Below are positions 11,763-24,735 of a DNA stretch of 64,000 nucleotides, in pieces. The stretch's first letter is position 1; each line of letters begins with the position of its first letter. The notes under the pieces were generated by a model. It had not been told where the DNA came from. It did no database searches and worked only from the letters and a program-made list of their open reading frames with translations. Source of the stretch: Lates calcarifer (Eukaryota; Chordata; Actinopteri; Centropomidae); the NCBI RefSeq assembly GCF_001640805.2, contig NC_066835.1:4453563-4517562 (forward strand). The letters run 5' to 3'. Position numbers and translations under genes: made by a program.

Positions 11763-13284
11763 AGTTGCCTATTTAAACATCCAGACATGTTTTGAGATCA
11801 GGAAATGTCCTTTTTATACCCTCTGCATTTGACATGGATACTATTGATCAGGCCCTAATCCATTGCAACATACCCTCCTGTGCATACTGTATACTAATAG
11901 ATGGTTGTGTTGTTATAAGCTGGGTGTTGCATAAGCTGAGCCTTGCTGAGTTGTTATGAGAGGTAGTCAACTTCAGCAGATTTAACGTGTGAAACTGTGT
12001 CACGTTTCTGTACTTTGTGGTGAGAAATTTGCTGGGAATTCTTACCAGAGGACAAATAGCTGTTAAAAATAAGTCAGGGCCAATTTTCGTCAAGTTCACG
12101 TCAGTGCCAAAATTAGGTCCAAAACAAGCAGACACGCTGCCAAAATGAGGAAAACAGTCCACATCAAGGTTGTAGACACTAAATACACGTGTTAAAATGT
12201 AAAAATAATTAGGAGTTTGTGAAAACAAACAGTATAAAACTGCTTACAGAGGAGCTTTGATACATTACCTGCCTGCTTTTCTTTACTCATAGATATAAAT
12301 ATTTCAGTACTGTATCTTTATAAGCATCTGACTACATTATCAAATCATATCCATGTGATTCTGTTGGTTGTACGATGGTGATCCCCACCCTCCACCTTCC
12401 ACCTGCTCTTTGTTTCAGAACACATTAAATGTTGATCTTAACAGAGGATAGTGATGAGAGGATAGCTTTCAGGAGCAGGGGTAAGCGCTGCAGGCATTTG
12501 TCCCATGCTCCGTTTCCTCTGTTCTCTTACACTACTGTCAACACACTACACAGTAAGCACACTGCTGTGTGTGTGCCTGTGCAAGTGTGTGCTTAGAGAC
12601 TGTTTTTGTCTGCTGCTGAAACACCTGAGCCTCACAACCAAACAACTGTCCACCAGGACTTATGTAATATAGGAAAGTGTGTGTTTGTGTTTTGGTCCAT
12701 GTGAACGTGTGTGTGACTCCGTATGACTTTATAAGTGTTGTTGGAATATTATTAGCCACATGTAGCAAGGCTGTGCAGGTCTGATAAAGTGCAGACAGAA
12801 ATAGTGGTCAACAATTAGTGCAGCACCCAGACTTAAGTACATGTAACAACTGTGGCAATAAATGAAATACTGAGGTGAATAAATGATGCTTTGGAGATAA
12901 GGGAGATAAAGGTTAGCAGAGAGACTGACTCATAAGGGCACACGCACACAACCGTTTTGTCCCCCGTGTTTCTCCCCAGGCTCGACATGCTGCCTGGTCT
13001 TAAATTAGAGTTTGAACTGCACTGAGGTGAGCTGCGTTTCTATAGCGATGCATCCTTCCTGCTCCAGTCACTAGAGAGATGTATGTAGATTTAAATAATA
13101 TGGAGGTAACACCTCAGCTCCAGCACATCCTTTCATAAATCTGTAAGTACTCACACATTCACGTGTCATATTCAGTTTATATTAACCAGACTTTAACTGA
13201 TTATGGAGACCAAAGGCATGCAGACATTTTTGGATTTAAGCATTGATTGCTGATACTTTGTTTTGGCCTACATATTCAGTCAAC

Positions 13285-13382
13285 CTCTACTACTACCACT
13301 ACAGCTAAAGAGCTACTACCACTAAAATAGATCTCCTCCTTCTCCTCCTCCTCCTACCTACTACTACTACTACTATTACTTA
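13285..13382. repeat. Degenerate (CTA)n/(CTC)n trinucleotide region
   Basis: Runs of CTA/TAC and TCC triplets form an impure trinucleotide tract in hpcal4 intron 1. Similar tracts occur at about 32580-32660 and 33430-33510. Confidence 0.8.
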
Positions 13383-13679
13383 GGGCTAGGCAATATTGTT
13401 GAAGTCAATATAATCTATGATACATTATGGAAAATATGGGTGGGCAATAAGGATTTAAACCTATATTGCACAATACATAGTCTTATATTGTGATATCACA
13501 TCTGTAATATCGTACACTTTCAGAAAATGCTATGGAAAATTTCTATTAGACAAAATAACCATACTTTTATTCCAATTGCTTGATTTTATTTCAAGCTGCG
13601 TTGCTATGCTAGATGCTAGCTGTGTGATACAGTCTTGTATATATATTTGTTCCAGACTTAGATATATAACTTTCATGTC

Positions 13680-13895
13680 TTAAAGGTGCTATTTGTATAT
13701 TTTTGCTATTTCGCTACATTAACAGCTGTTTACTTGCTAGTTCAGACTTCATTTCTTTACTCGCCAAGAGCTGTCTCCAGTGGTGGATAGAGAAGGAATT
13801 GTTAACTCTTGTTTGGCTCATATTTCTATCACTTATTTTCTCCTACTGAAGTAGAAGTCAACATGCTAACCAGCTAGACCCAGCCCATCTCATAT
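13680..13895 (-). mobile_element. MITE, family B, partial copy
   Basis: It begins TTAAAGGTGCTATTTGTATA and shares, in order, 'gctgtttactt', 'gagctgtctc', 'gttaactcttgttt', 'tctatcact', 'ctactgaagt' and 'catgctaacca' with the reverse complement of 32851-33260. The far end is not identified. Confidence 0.65.
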
Positions 13896-16114
13896 TACCA
13901 CTTTGGTGGTAATGTCACTGTAGCATCCAAAGCTGCCCCTGCATGATATAACCTCTTGTCTTGTACATAACATTGAACATAACTTCGAGCTCTGTGATGG
14001 ATGTTCGAACAGGTTTCATGCCCATTCAAGCTAAAGTAGCTCCAACTATGAGTCATGTAACACTGTCTACAGAGAAAATGAATGGCTTTCTTACTTCTGG
14101 ACTGAAACCAGGGGTGCCCAAAATAGTTTTTCCTAGTTTGCAGCTCTATGGAAAATGATGGCAAAATTATGTGTTAAAACGATCAAATGATGATCTCTCC
14201 AATGGTCTGTGTTCCACTGTTCCACTGTTATATTTTATGTCATAAATGAATATTTAAATGTGTAAAATAAAACCTTTAACCTTTTTGTGAAATATCAACA
14301 CAATATGATTAAATCATACTACTGATATTGAATTTTTCCTCAGCCCTGCTTCTACCAATAAAAAAAAAACACTTGTGCACACTGGTATATACAGAAACTG
14401 CATTAGCATTAGAGCATGTTGCATGCTGGTCTTTAACAAGTAACCACTGCCCACTGTCCAATTCAACAGCTAAAATCTAATCACAGGGAATCGAGTGGGA
14501 TGAGGAAAATGCTGCCCAATATTTACATTTTCAATAAATCCCCCACATCAAACCGATATATCAGCAAGCCAATTGGTCAGGTCCAGTTGGCAGAAGGACT
14601 GTTTCAGTTCGCTGAAAACATCATTGTCTGGTGGGCCGCTGTTTGGCAGAGAGCCAGGCGACTGTTGTCAAGACGATGTATTGTTCTGTTTCACTTTTGA
14701 TGGTTTGGTGAGCCGCCATGAAGACCATTCACTGTGCGCTTTATCATTCACATGTCAATAAGCTGGTTGTCCACTTCTCATCAGGTTTCTCCATCTTCCT
14801 ATACTCTATTCTTTCTCTCTGTAATACACACATAAACACACACTCACACACACTTCACAGTGCACTTCATGGTGAGGGCTGGTATTGGACTGGTATCCTA
14901 TTGATTGTTCCCCTATTGCTGTGACAGTCTGTTGTACACTTCCACTCTCACAAAGGTTATTGCCATTGCAAACACACAACACACACACATACGCATCCAT
15001 GCACACACTCAGGAAATCACTACTGTATGGGAGGCCTAGCTTCCCATTTTTGCTCTCTTTCCAACTCAATTAAAGCTTTTGCCAGCTAATCATTTTCAGT
15101 CATGGCGACACCAACACATTTTCCCCTCTGGGCTTCGTTCAGTTACAGCCTGAGTGCATGAGCCTCGTAATAATGACAGCGTAAGCCCACTGCTTTCCAA
15201 CCTTGATTTCTTTCGTGTGTACCCTCTTGCTGTGAGTGTCCAGAGGGGAAAAAATGTTTTTAACATAGAGAAGTGGTAAAGTACAATTCTGTTGTGATTT
15301 CAGTTTAGGTCACATCCTGTTGCTGCCACAAATAGATTCCTTTACAATTTACATTTGTCCTGTCAGTTACAATTGTATTTATTTATCACAGCCTTTTCAT
15401 TCACTGCTGAAATATTAGCTAATGACTGCTCAAAGTAAAGAAGGGAGAGGTCCTGTCCTATGTCTTAAACCTGGGATGTAGCTAAACATAGCTACAAAGA
15501 CTTTTCCTCAAAGACTGTTTTTTGTGCCTGCCCCTGGGCTTTGAAGGATTTAAAGAAACTGATCAAACAGAACATTCAGTGGTGTGATAACTAATCCAGG
15601 CCATTCGTCATACATGCATTTAACAGTGATGCTTAGTCTTGATTTCTTACTTAATTTTTAGGGATGTAATTACAGTGTTAAGATATTGTGGATGTAGGAT
15701 GTAGGGTGGTTTTTGTCTCTTTCTGAATCGGTACTCGATTATAAATCTTTGGTTGTAACACTAACACTACTGCTTAATTAGTAACAGCTGATATGACCTG
15801 CCACTGGAGACGTTTGTCATTTAACTGGTCAAAGCGACGGTCAAATGAGATCTTGAGGTCTTGCACACTGATCTTCAAGGACTTCAGGACGAATCGAATT
15901 TGGCCTTTCACTATGAAGGTTTGACGATCCGTTCCTTTTGTTCATATAGACATAAGACTGGCCTATGCGTCTCTGTCGTGTCTCTCCTGCTGGACATGCT
16001 GACAGTGTCATCAGCCGGTTTTAACTCGGCATGACACCAGTAGTTTCGGCTTTAGCTGTGCGCATTCCTGTAATGGGCATGCTGTTCTCAGTAGGCTGTT
16101 ATAATTTAACATTT

Positions 16115-16295
16115 TATATTTACTTATTGAGCAGACACTTGTATCCAAAGTGACTTACAAGTGAGGCAACTTGGGGTTCTCTGTCTTGGCCAAGCACACT
16201 TTGGCAAGCAGACTGGAGGAGCTAGGGATTGAACCGCCACCCCTGCGACCAGGAGACAACCCACTCTAGTACCACAGCTAGCTGCCTCAGAAAAT
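16115..16295 (-). mobile_element. tRNA-derived SINE-like element, SINE-2
   Basis: On the minus strand this reads a tRNA-like head with box B GGTTCAATCCC, then 'ctcctccagtctgc' and 'gccaagacagagaacccc'. It matches the plus-strand copy at 21819-22112. Confidence 0.65.
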
Positions 16296-19120
16296 TACTA
16301 CTGGCCATGGAGGGGTTTGTCACTGGTACATAAACATATGCTGTTTTGGGGCACTTGCTCAACAGCTGATTCTGTTGTTCTTCTAGGGAGGACTCTCTCC
16401 TACAGCTGATAGTGGTCAGTAGTATGAACTAAAACTGTTGATGTGTAGCACTCATGCCATCCATCAACCTAATAACAAGTGCATCATCAAAATGTAAGCT
16501 TTATTACTACTGACTGTGGCACGCAAGCATGTAGCCTGTAACTAGCTTAACCAGTCAGCAAGATCACCACCAAGCTGGACTGGCAAACACACACAGTGAC
16601 ACACACACACAGTCTCCCACGCATTTACAACTCAGATTAGACTGCATGTTTACTATCAGTCTGACAACTGGAATGAACATGCGAAAAGGCCCCTTCAGAT
16701 TCAATAAGATGCATGTCTTTCTGTATTGAACGCCTGTTGGGACAATTTTCTACAAGCTCTGCTTATCTGCCTGTCACCTCCTGTCTTTCTCCATCCCTCC
16801 ATCTTTATCATCTTTTCACTCCACGTCTCTCCCCCTGTTTGTTTGTCTTCTCCCTCAGAGGTGTGAATCCAGATTGAGTCATCCTCCCTCTGCACACAGC
16901 CTCTTCATCTTTTCTTGCTCTGTCTTTCCCCCTCCTTTATAATATTTCATGTCTCTGTATGGTGTGGAAGAGTGCCAGAGACAGCCAGTATGTGATGGCA
17001 CTAATTTGTCCTGGTTGTCCCTGGTTGAAGCTGGCATGTTTGTGCGTATATGTGCAATTGTATGCTCAGGCTTCTGTCGTGTGTTGACGTGAAGGGACTA
17101 TTAAAGGCGTCATTGTGCACAGCAACAGCGTGTTGCCAGGCCAATAGATCTCTTTAGTGGGATGTGCAGAGCAGACGCTGAGGTCTGTATATGTGAGGGA
17201 AATTGCAGCATTTAGGGAATAAAGCTATTCATGTTAGCTCCAGAGGGTGTTACTTTGAATGCACTGTCATTAGAGAGCATAAATGGGTCTCCCCTGTAAT
17301 TTCACCCTTTGATAGGCTTTGAAAGGTTTATGATGCTAATACTAAAATTTGAATTTTTGACTTTAAGCTGAAGATAAGTGAAATGTCATGCTATCCAAAA
17401 GGTACAAGGATTCCAGGCCTCTTGACAATCAAACAGTGCAGGAGACATGGTGAAATAACTTTCTGTTGATAAATTATGAGTCAAGGTGGATATTCTTCTC
17501 TATTCAGTGACTGACATCTACCTAAAAACACAGCCTAACAACCAGACCAGTCTAAATTGCCATTTTGTTTGACTTTATTATTGAGACTCATATCATGCTC
17601 ATGCCAGTTTCTGTTTGGGTGGGTGGAGGGTTATATTGTTTTTGTTTTTTTTACCATGACCAATCGATACAGTTACATAACACAGAGCGACAGCTAGTAG
17701 CAGTCAACCCTGACAATCACAACTGAACAAATATGGCAATTATTAGTTGATTTTTTTGGTCACTTCGGGGGCAATGGAACAATCTATAAACACAACAATG
17801 ACATATCATCATCGTTATAAAACTGTTAGGCTAGAGCATGTTGGCAGTATTGCTTATTTCACCTCATGTTTATGTCTACCTGATAAATATTCACTATCCC
17901 TTCAGCTCTGTTTTGGTCTCCACTAACTTCTGAGAAAAAAATAGCTGGATTTTTAGCTGCTAAATACTCCACCAGCTAGTTGCTAATTTTGTGTGTACAG
18001 TGGGTTTATCTGAGCTCATTTGCAAAAAACAAGGTTGAATAGAGCAGTTAAAATGAACTGAAATAGTAATAATTGCTGTGGCAAAACCAAAACAATGAGC
18101 TGAAAGTTCCTAAAACATAAACCTGAGGAGAACTGCAGAGTTGGATTATAATTCTTTGTGGGATTTATAACTATGAGTGACTCCTTTCACATTCATTTGA
18201 TCCATTCTTGATATAAAAAATGGTGCAGACTAAGTTACTATTTCTGTTCTGAGTCAACCTCTATTAATCTGAACAGATGTGTTGATCTCATCCAAGCCTG
18301 TCAACACTTTCTGGCTCAGGGAGCAGACAGTTGACGTCCAAGCTTTGGCTGGTTGTTCTGCAACTAGCATCAGCCGACAGCTATCAGCGAATACAGCAGC
18401 AGACTTTTTTAAATCACTGAAAAAACTGCCAGATGTGTGCAGAGATTCAGAGATGTGGAAGTGGACTGGACAAACAGGTACATCAGGAGTCATTTTACCC
18501 CAGGAGACATTTTATGCATTCATATGTCTGCCTTTCCATTCTTTGTTTCACTTAAGCACATCTTTATGGCAATACATGTATGCAATACACGTGTCCACAC
18601 ATATACACGTGTGCATGCACTCAGATAAGCAACAGCCTTTCTAAGGCAGCCAAAATGAGGAAATGGCATAGAAGCCAGTTAATCTGTATTCCTGAATGCA
18701 GCTCATTGATTCCCCTGAGATTTGACTTTTTTGCTGTGAAAGGCAGCGTAATCCAAGAAAAAGAAACAGCCGGCGTTCATTGTCAGATAACCTCCAGCAC
18801 CTGAATGCTCTCCCACAACAGATTTCTGCCTCAGTAAGATGAGCTGGCAGAGACCTGAGTACCTGACTGGAAGACAGCATCCAACCTGGGAATGATTAGA
18901 ATGAACTTACGGGTTGCCTTTTCTTGCCAGCGTGAGCAGTGTTTATTTTGTTTTTTTCAGATGGGATAAGTTCCCAGTGTGTTTGCTCGCCTGGCTAGTC
19001 GCGCCTCTCGCTATCTTCCACAGGAAACTCCATTATCTGCTACATTTGCTTCCCTAATAGAGGGATAAAATCTCATCTGCCTCAGTCAGAGGCAAGAAAC
19101 AATGTTACAACTCTGTGGAG

Positions 19121-19172
19121 TGTGTGTGTGTGTGTGTGTGTGTGTGCATGTGTGTGTGTGTGTGTGTGTGTG
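19121..19172. repeat. (TG)n microsatellite
   Basis: About 52 bases of TG repeat with one CA interruption near 19147, in hpcal4 intron 1. Confidence 0.92.
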
Positions 19173-21818
19173 CTCAGAGGCCTGCACTATGAAGCAGGAT
19201 TTGAGGTTAGTGAGGTAACTTCAGGTTTAACTCTGGCTTTTTCAGTTTCAGTTACGACAGTGGTGCACTTCTTAGCGGGTTAAATCGCCATGGTTACTCA
19301 CGCTAAATGGCTAACCTGCTTCAGGGCAGGTTAATTTAAGAGGATCGGATCAAAACCAGTCAACAGCCCAACTACTGATCAATCAGATCACTGGAAAACT
19401 AGAGTCATCATTCCTACAGGATCCTGACATGGACAAAGAAGTTTAAAATAAAGAGAAAAATAATAGATAGATTTTTTATAGATCTGTGGAATAGTTTTGC
19501 TCCAGTGTTTCCATATGTCCACAACAGAGCTTTAACAAACATGATGACATCATATTGTTTACATTTTACATTGTTAAATATCATTTTTGGATGTCACTAT
19601 AACCAAATTAACTTGCAGGTATCAGGGTTTCTTCTCGTATCATATTAGGTACTTCATTTATGGTTCTGAAAATGTTGCTTGTAATTAACCACTCCGCTTC
19701 TTTTGCATGAAAGCGCTCTGGAAATCCTGGGTTGACTTAACGAGTTGATAACTACTGCTGTATGCTTAATGATACTGCGGTTGTTAGGTTTAGCAAAGCC
19801 AGAAATGAAAAGATATCCTGGGTATGTTGAACTTACTTCGTAGTACAGGCCTCAGGAGGGTACAAGCCAAAATAAACTCACAGCTTGTGGCACAAGTTGT
19901 GTGTCGTTGCTGATGCAGTCAGTGATTTACAGAGCTACCTACCAATGATTCAGAGAGAGTTAAACTTTTATCCTAAATGTCTGTGGCTTGAGGCAGAGAG
20001 TCACACTCATTCAAGAGAGTTTTATGAATCTAACTCTGTCCTCTTAGTGATGGTAGCTTCAAACTGAGCTGAAAATAGCGCTACAGGTGTTTGTGCCACA
20101 GCATGAACCCCTTATGTGATCCTTCTCTACACTGCTGCCCTCAGCATCTGTCTGCATCCATCCTCTAGCAGTTAACCTTGTGAAACTGTGTGTGTGTTTG
20201 AGTGCATGTGTCTGCGCACGCATTTGTGTTTGTGCAAAAACAAGAGCTTGCTTAAGTAATTGAATCTGGTAAACCTTTAAACTCACATGGAAAAATTGAG
20301 AGATAACACACAAAGGAGTCATCTTCCCAAACTAAAACAAACCCACAGCTACCTCTGCACGGTTCAAATACAACCCCCTTTGTCGAATCGACACATACTG
20401 GGTCCCAATATAAACATTAAAATGCAGAATTGTGATCCCGCAGCTACAGAAAAAAAAGTGAAAGATGTTTCAATTTCAGAGTTGTAACAGGACTGCAGAG
20501 AACAGATGAACACCCAGCTGACCCATTATATTTTTTAAGGCAATGACTGTTTCATTGCACCTGCTGTTATATTGTGTCATCTGTTTTACAGGCACATTTT
20601 CTCCTCATTTTCCTCCTTAACTGCATCTTTCTTTTCTCTCAAACAACTGAGAAGAGAGCAACATTCATTTTTATGTCTCAGCCTTGATAAGATCACAGGC
20701 GGCCTTTTCAAAACAAGTTAATGCCAAAATGACCTCTCCCCTATTGATATCCTTTATTGCTCTTCCTCTAAGCTCTTAGCTCTCCTACAGTGCCTCCCAC
20801 TTGCCCAAAAGTCCAAAATATTTGTAGCAGTTTGGGGTTTTGTCGCTTTTCTCTACATGACTCATTCGCCATAAAGCGTGACAGGATGATATTTCAGCCA
20901 CTAAACTGTCCCCATGCTCGTTCCGGAGTTTAGAGGAAGATTTGTGGCCGCTTGGCTTGGCTGCGGCGGGTGTGTCCTGGTGTCAAAGTGCGAACGCTGT
21001 CAGACAGGGCTATGAGTCAGCGATGGCGTCATGAAGCCAGTGCAGTAGTCCTCAGCCATGAGAATACGTGCGTGGCGAGGAGCCAGGGTAATAGGCCATT
21101 TTATGGCCAAAATAGCAGCAATGCTATCAGGGGCTTTACTCACACAAGGTGATTATGGAGGTAGAATGAGTCATTAGGGAAATGGAGAGAACTTTAGTAG
21201 CATGGACAGTTTGTCTGTGATGTACGTCCACTAAAATATCCATTTCAATCAATCATCTAAACAGATGATTTCACTTGTTCATTGCAGATTTGTTTCTTGA
21301 CTAACAATTACTTTCTATTTTACAGCTTCAAATTGTTTTTACAGTGCATGAAACTTATCAAAGCTTACTGATAATATGGATAAAACATAAAGAAACACAA
21401 AAGACCATCATATGAAAACACATGCAATCTGTTTTAAGATGTGAGAGTAAACCACATCCTGGGTTAGGGCCAAATGAAGAAAGAGAGTGAATTTAAACTG
21501 GGGCTAGGTGATAAACCAGTCATGATGACAGTTAGGATGAAAAAAGCAGGGAGACCTGTCATGGGACAAACAAGCGAGACAGTGCTCTCCAGACAGGTAG
21601 AGACAGCAGAGAGAGACGGGAAATGCTGGGAAAAAGAGCAGGGTAATGACATTCAGAGGGGGTCTGGCCAGGCTACTAACAGCTCATATGAACCCACATG
21701 ATATGGGCCCTAACTATATGTTCTCCCTGACACAACAATGATGAAAGGGAGAAAAAAAAGAAAACTTAAGAACCTTGAGGGACACCGTCTAGTTCAGTTA
21801 AAAAAAACGTCCAGATTC

Positions 21819-22112
21819 ACAAGGCTGTGGCTCAGGAAGTAGAGTGGTCGCACCAATCAGAAGGTCGGTGGTTCAATCCCTGGCTCCTCCAGTCCACGTG
21901 GCGAAGTATCCTTAGGCTAGATACTGAACTCCGAACTGCTTCCGATATGTCATCAGTGTATGAATGTGTGTGTCTGTGTTAGAGGGCACTTAAATGTATA
22001 GAATAAGTGCAGGATGAGTGTATGTGTGCGAATGGGTGAATGTGAACTGTAGTGTGAAGTGCTTTGAATGGTTGGTATGGCTAGAAAAGTGCTATATAAG
22101 TCATTTATTACT
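21819..22112 (+). mobile_element. tRNA-derived SINE-like element, SINE-2
   Basis: The head resembles a tRNA gene ('tggctcaggaagtagagtgg', then box B GGTTCAATCCC at about 21871). The body runs through 'gaatgggtgaatgtgaactg' and ends near 'aaagtgctatataagtcattta', the usual tail of this teleost repeat class. It is not a functional tRNA because no cloverleaf is retained. No convincing target duplication was seen. Confidence 0.7.
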
Positions 22113-22124
22113 GCTGGTCCACGT

Positions 22125-22218
22125 CTGAATCTCACTCAAAATAAGTTGGAGCTTCAGTGTCACAGAGAAGCTGACAGATTTTTCATGGATGCACAAGGTT
22201 TAAAGATATTTTCAAATC
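22125..22218. repeat. Diverged direct repeat, copy 1 of pair flanking hpcal4 exon 2
   Basis: It shares 'ctcactca', 'ttggagctt', 'gatttttcatggat', 'cacaag' and 'ttaaagatatttt' in the same order with 23044-23150. The two copies lie on either side of the first hpcal4 coding exon. Confidence 0.7.
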
Positions 22219-22580
22219 CGACTACTTTAACAATACATTTAAAATGACACAAATAACTTATATAGGTAATAACTGGATTTCCCTTATGGATCAGGGTAAT
22301 ATGTAAACATTTCCATTTTTGAAGTGGAATGATATTTGTAAACAAATACAGGACTAAATGGCTTGCTAAGATGGATTTTTCCTATTTATGTTGACACTCA
22401 AAGCCACACACAGATAAAGCAGCTTTCCCCTGCATGTGTATACGAGCAGGTAATTCCTTGTTTGTATCCATCCTCTGAGACCCGTGCTGTTACGACAACA
22501 AAGGAGCTACCACCTCCTCACCTGTCCCCCTCTCTCTCTCTCTGCTGCCCACCCCCCACCCCCCAGAGAGGTGAAGCATC

Positions 22581-22742
22581 ATGGGGAAGCACAACAGCAA
22601 GCTGGCTCCGGAGGTCCTGGATGATCTGACCAAGAACACCGAATTCAACGAGGCAGAGCTCAAGCAGTGGTACAAAGGCTTCCTCAAAGACTGTCCCTCT
22701 GGCATTCTCAACCTGGAGGAGTTTCAGCAGCTCTATGTTAAG
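22581..22742 (+). CDS. hpcal4: hpcal4 coding exon 1 (residues 1-54)
   Basis: It follows the CCCCCAG acceptor at 22566, encodes MGKHNSK through FQQLYVK, and ends AAG|GTGAGC at 22742. It carries the myristoylation signal and the degenerate EF-hand 1. Confidence 0.96.
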
Positions 22743-24712
22743 GTGAGCGTGAGGTGGAAAGCAGGAGGGAGACATGAGAAGGGGCATGAATCAGAGGAAG
22801 TGGAATAATGGCAGTTAATTATACAGTAATACAGAGTTTCTTTACAACTGTTTTTCATCGCCATTTCCTGCTTTGCCTACAGTGAAATTTTTGTTCTTTT
22901 TTTCTATAGTTATATAAAATGAAAAAAAGTTACCTTTTAAATGACTCATAGCAATGTTGGGCTTATGTGGCTGTGACTAATCACCCTGCGTTAGGGGCAT
23001 AGAGAGGAGGTGGAGCCAATAATACTGCCAGGATCTCTAATGCTGTCTGAGACTCACTCAGAATATGCTGGAGCTTTTGCAATGGCACAGCGTCAGAGAG
23101 AGACTGATTGATTTTTCATGGATACACAAGAGTTAAAGATATTTTTAAATCAGTTTTGCATATCCTCTCAGGCTCATTTATTCTCATTCTGTTCTAAAGG
23201 GCTCACAGAACAACTGTGGCTTGTGTCTGGTAATTAGCACTGACGATGATCATAATAACTTTGTATAGTAACTTTTTCCAAAAAACAGAATTACAAAGAG
23301 CTTCAGAGTAAAAGAGGGAATAAAAAAGATCCTCAGTTGAGGGGCCTGGACAGCAAAGGTTGGCAAAGGCAAGATTTTGGAACTGCTAGAAGGGCACAGA
23401 GGATCTTAGGCAACTGTCAGACCTGTATGGTGTTAGCAGATCACAGATAAGGGAAAGAACCTGACCGTGCAAAGCTGTAAAAACCAGTGACAGTGAAGGG
23501 CAGCAACGGTGTGATGTGGGTTCCTCTCTCAGTATTGGACTGTATGTTAAAAATGAATGAAAAACCTTTGCAACACTGCATCCTGATATCAAGTATTACT
23601 TTTATAAAGCAGGACTTATATTTTGTAAGAAGTTCTAGCTGTAGGAGGAGTTCCACTTTGTAAACTTTGTTGGTAAAATCATCATTTTCAAATGTCAAAA
23701 TGTCCCGCTGCTCCGTTAAGTCTTATTGACAGATGTATAGGATCAAAATGACTTGGAAGGAAAATAAAGAATCCTGCACCCTATCCATCACATGTATGTC
23801 TCAAAGTTCATATTAACAAAGAATTGAATGTTAATATTAATGGTCACTGTGCACGGTTACACGACTAAAACAGGAAAAATCCACTTTGGGTTGCTTTACA
23901 GACACACAGCACGAGTAAAACCTGTGAGGACACGCAGTTACTGTCAAGTTACTTGTTTGGAGGGAAAGTGTTAAATGTCACTGTTATTTAGCTACAGGTA
24001 AAGACGAGCAAGAAAACTCTCAGTGTCAGTGTGTACCTTTCAAAATAAAGATTTTATAGGAATGTATAATGCCCTGTTCAAGTGTAACATTGCACTGCTA
24101 CAAATTAATTACATGTTAAGCTTATGTTAAGCTTATGTTATGTTAATGACATTTCGGAGAAGGAAGTGCTGCATGATCCCCATTATTTATGTCGCCTTGT
24201 TTTTGTCATTTTCCACACCTCAGTTTTTCCCATATGGTGATGCCTCCAAGTTCGCCCAGCATGCGTTTCGGACATTTGACAAGAACGGTGACGGGACCAT
24301 CGACTTCAGGGAGTTCATTTGTGCCCTGTCCATCACCTCCAGGGGCAGCTTCGAGCAGAAACTCAACTGGGCCTTCAACATGTACGATCTGGATGGGGAT
24401 GGGAAGATCACACGCATGGAGATGCTTGAGATCATAGAGGTGTGTCTGTGAAGAAATCCTCTCTGTTAATTAAAACATTTTAGGATGAAATCTAACCTTT
24501 CTCCCTGCCTGCAGGCCATCTACAAGATGGTGGGCACGGTGATCATGATGCGTATGAATGAGGACGGGCTGACCCCTCAGCAGCGCGTGGACAAAATCTT
24601 CTCCAAGATGGACAAGGACCACAACGACGAGATCACCCTGGAAGAGTTCAAAGAGGCCGCCAAGTCTGACCCCTCCATCGTCCTACTGCTGCAGTGTGAT
24701 ATGCAGAAGTAG
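22581..24712 (+). CDS. hpcal4: Hippocalcin-like protein 4 (neuronal calcium sensor), 3 coding exons
   Basis: The coding exons are 22581-22742, 24224-24439 and 24515-24712, all joined in phase 0 with GT/AG junctions, giving 191 residues, the usual family length. The protein starts MGKHNSK, an N-myristoylation signal (Gly2), and has the NCS-family CPSG motif at residues 38-41, inside a degenerate first EF-hand. Three EF-hand loops are intact: 73-84 ([12 protein letters not shown]), 109-120 ([12 protein letters not shown]) and 159-170 ([12 protein letters not shown], with Asp in place of Gly at loop position 6). The C-terminus LLLQCDMQK and the segment [11 protein letters not shown] point to HPCAL4 and not HPCA, HPCAL1 or NCALD. 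Known members are neuronal Ca2+ sensors that associate with membranes through a Ca2+/myristoyl switch; HPCAL4 itself has been linked to Cav2.1 channel modulation. The start codon follows the acceptor by 14 bases. No disruption is seen. Confidence 0.97.
23044..23150. repeat. Diverged direct repeat, copy 2 of pair flanking hpcal4 exon 2
   Basis: Partner of 22125-22218, with roughly three quarters identity by eye and small indels. Confidence 0.7.
23279..23433. repeat. 155-bp near-identical direct repeat, copy 1
   Basis: Aligned by eye with 25756-25910, the two copies have equal length and differ at only two positions (A/G near 23290 and G/A near 23410). This copy is in hpcal4 intron 2. Confidence 0.93.
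24224..24439 (+). CDS. hpcal4: hpcal4 coding exon 2 (residues 55-126)
   Basis: Acceptor CCTCAG at 24223, donor GAG|GTGTGT at 24439. It encodes [10 protein letters not shown] through MLEIIE, with EF-hands 2 and 3. Confidence 0.96.
24440..24514 (+). other. hpcal4: hpcal4 intron 3 (75 bp)
   Basis: GT at 24440 and CTGCAG ending at 24514. It is near the lower size limit for vertebrate spliceosomal introns. Translation in frame from exon 2 stops within it (GTG TGT CTG TGA), so it must be removed. Confidence 0.93.
24515..24712 (+). CDS. hpcal4: hpcal4 coding exon 3 (residues 127-191 and stop)
   Basis: It encodes [12 protein letters not shown] through CDMQK, with EF-hand 4, and ends with TAG at 24710-24712. 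Confidence 0.96.
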   Translation, partial: AIYKMVGTVIMMRMNEDGLTPQQRVDKIFSKMDKDHNDEITLEEFKEAAKSDPSIVLLLQCDMQK

Positions 24713-24735
24713 AAAGGGATGGGTGGAGATGCAGA

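Larger units (their letters stand above)
7388..22566 (+). other. hpcal4: hpcal4 intron 1 (about 15.2 kb), inferred
   Basis: This noncoding stretch runs from the AAG|GTAAGT donor at 7388 to a polypyrimidine-rich acceptor ending CCCCCAG at 22566. It contains tRNA-derived SINE copies (7.7, 10.3, 16.1, 21.8 kb), a family B MITE fragment (13.7 kb), (CA)n/(TG)n tracts (8.45, 10.03, 19.12 kb), a 16-bp tandem repeat (11.7 kb) and an inverted repeat (11.5 kb). I found no coding exon inside. If the first exon assignment is wrong, this is partly intergenic. Confidence 0.55.
22743..24223 (+). other. hpcal4: hpcal4 intron 2 (1,481 bp)
   Basis: GT at 22743, AG at 24222-24223. It holds one copy of the 155-bp direct repeat (23279-23433), the second copy of the diverged repeat (23044-23150) and a short TTAAGCTTATG tandem repeat at about 24113-24143. 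Confidence 0.93.

Noticed and set aside
21860..21885. Box-B-like GGTTCAATCCC suggesting a tRNA gene
   Set aside because: No cloverleaf or anticodon arm can be drawn; the flanking body matches dispersed SINE copies at 7.7 and 16.1 kb.
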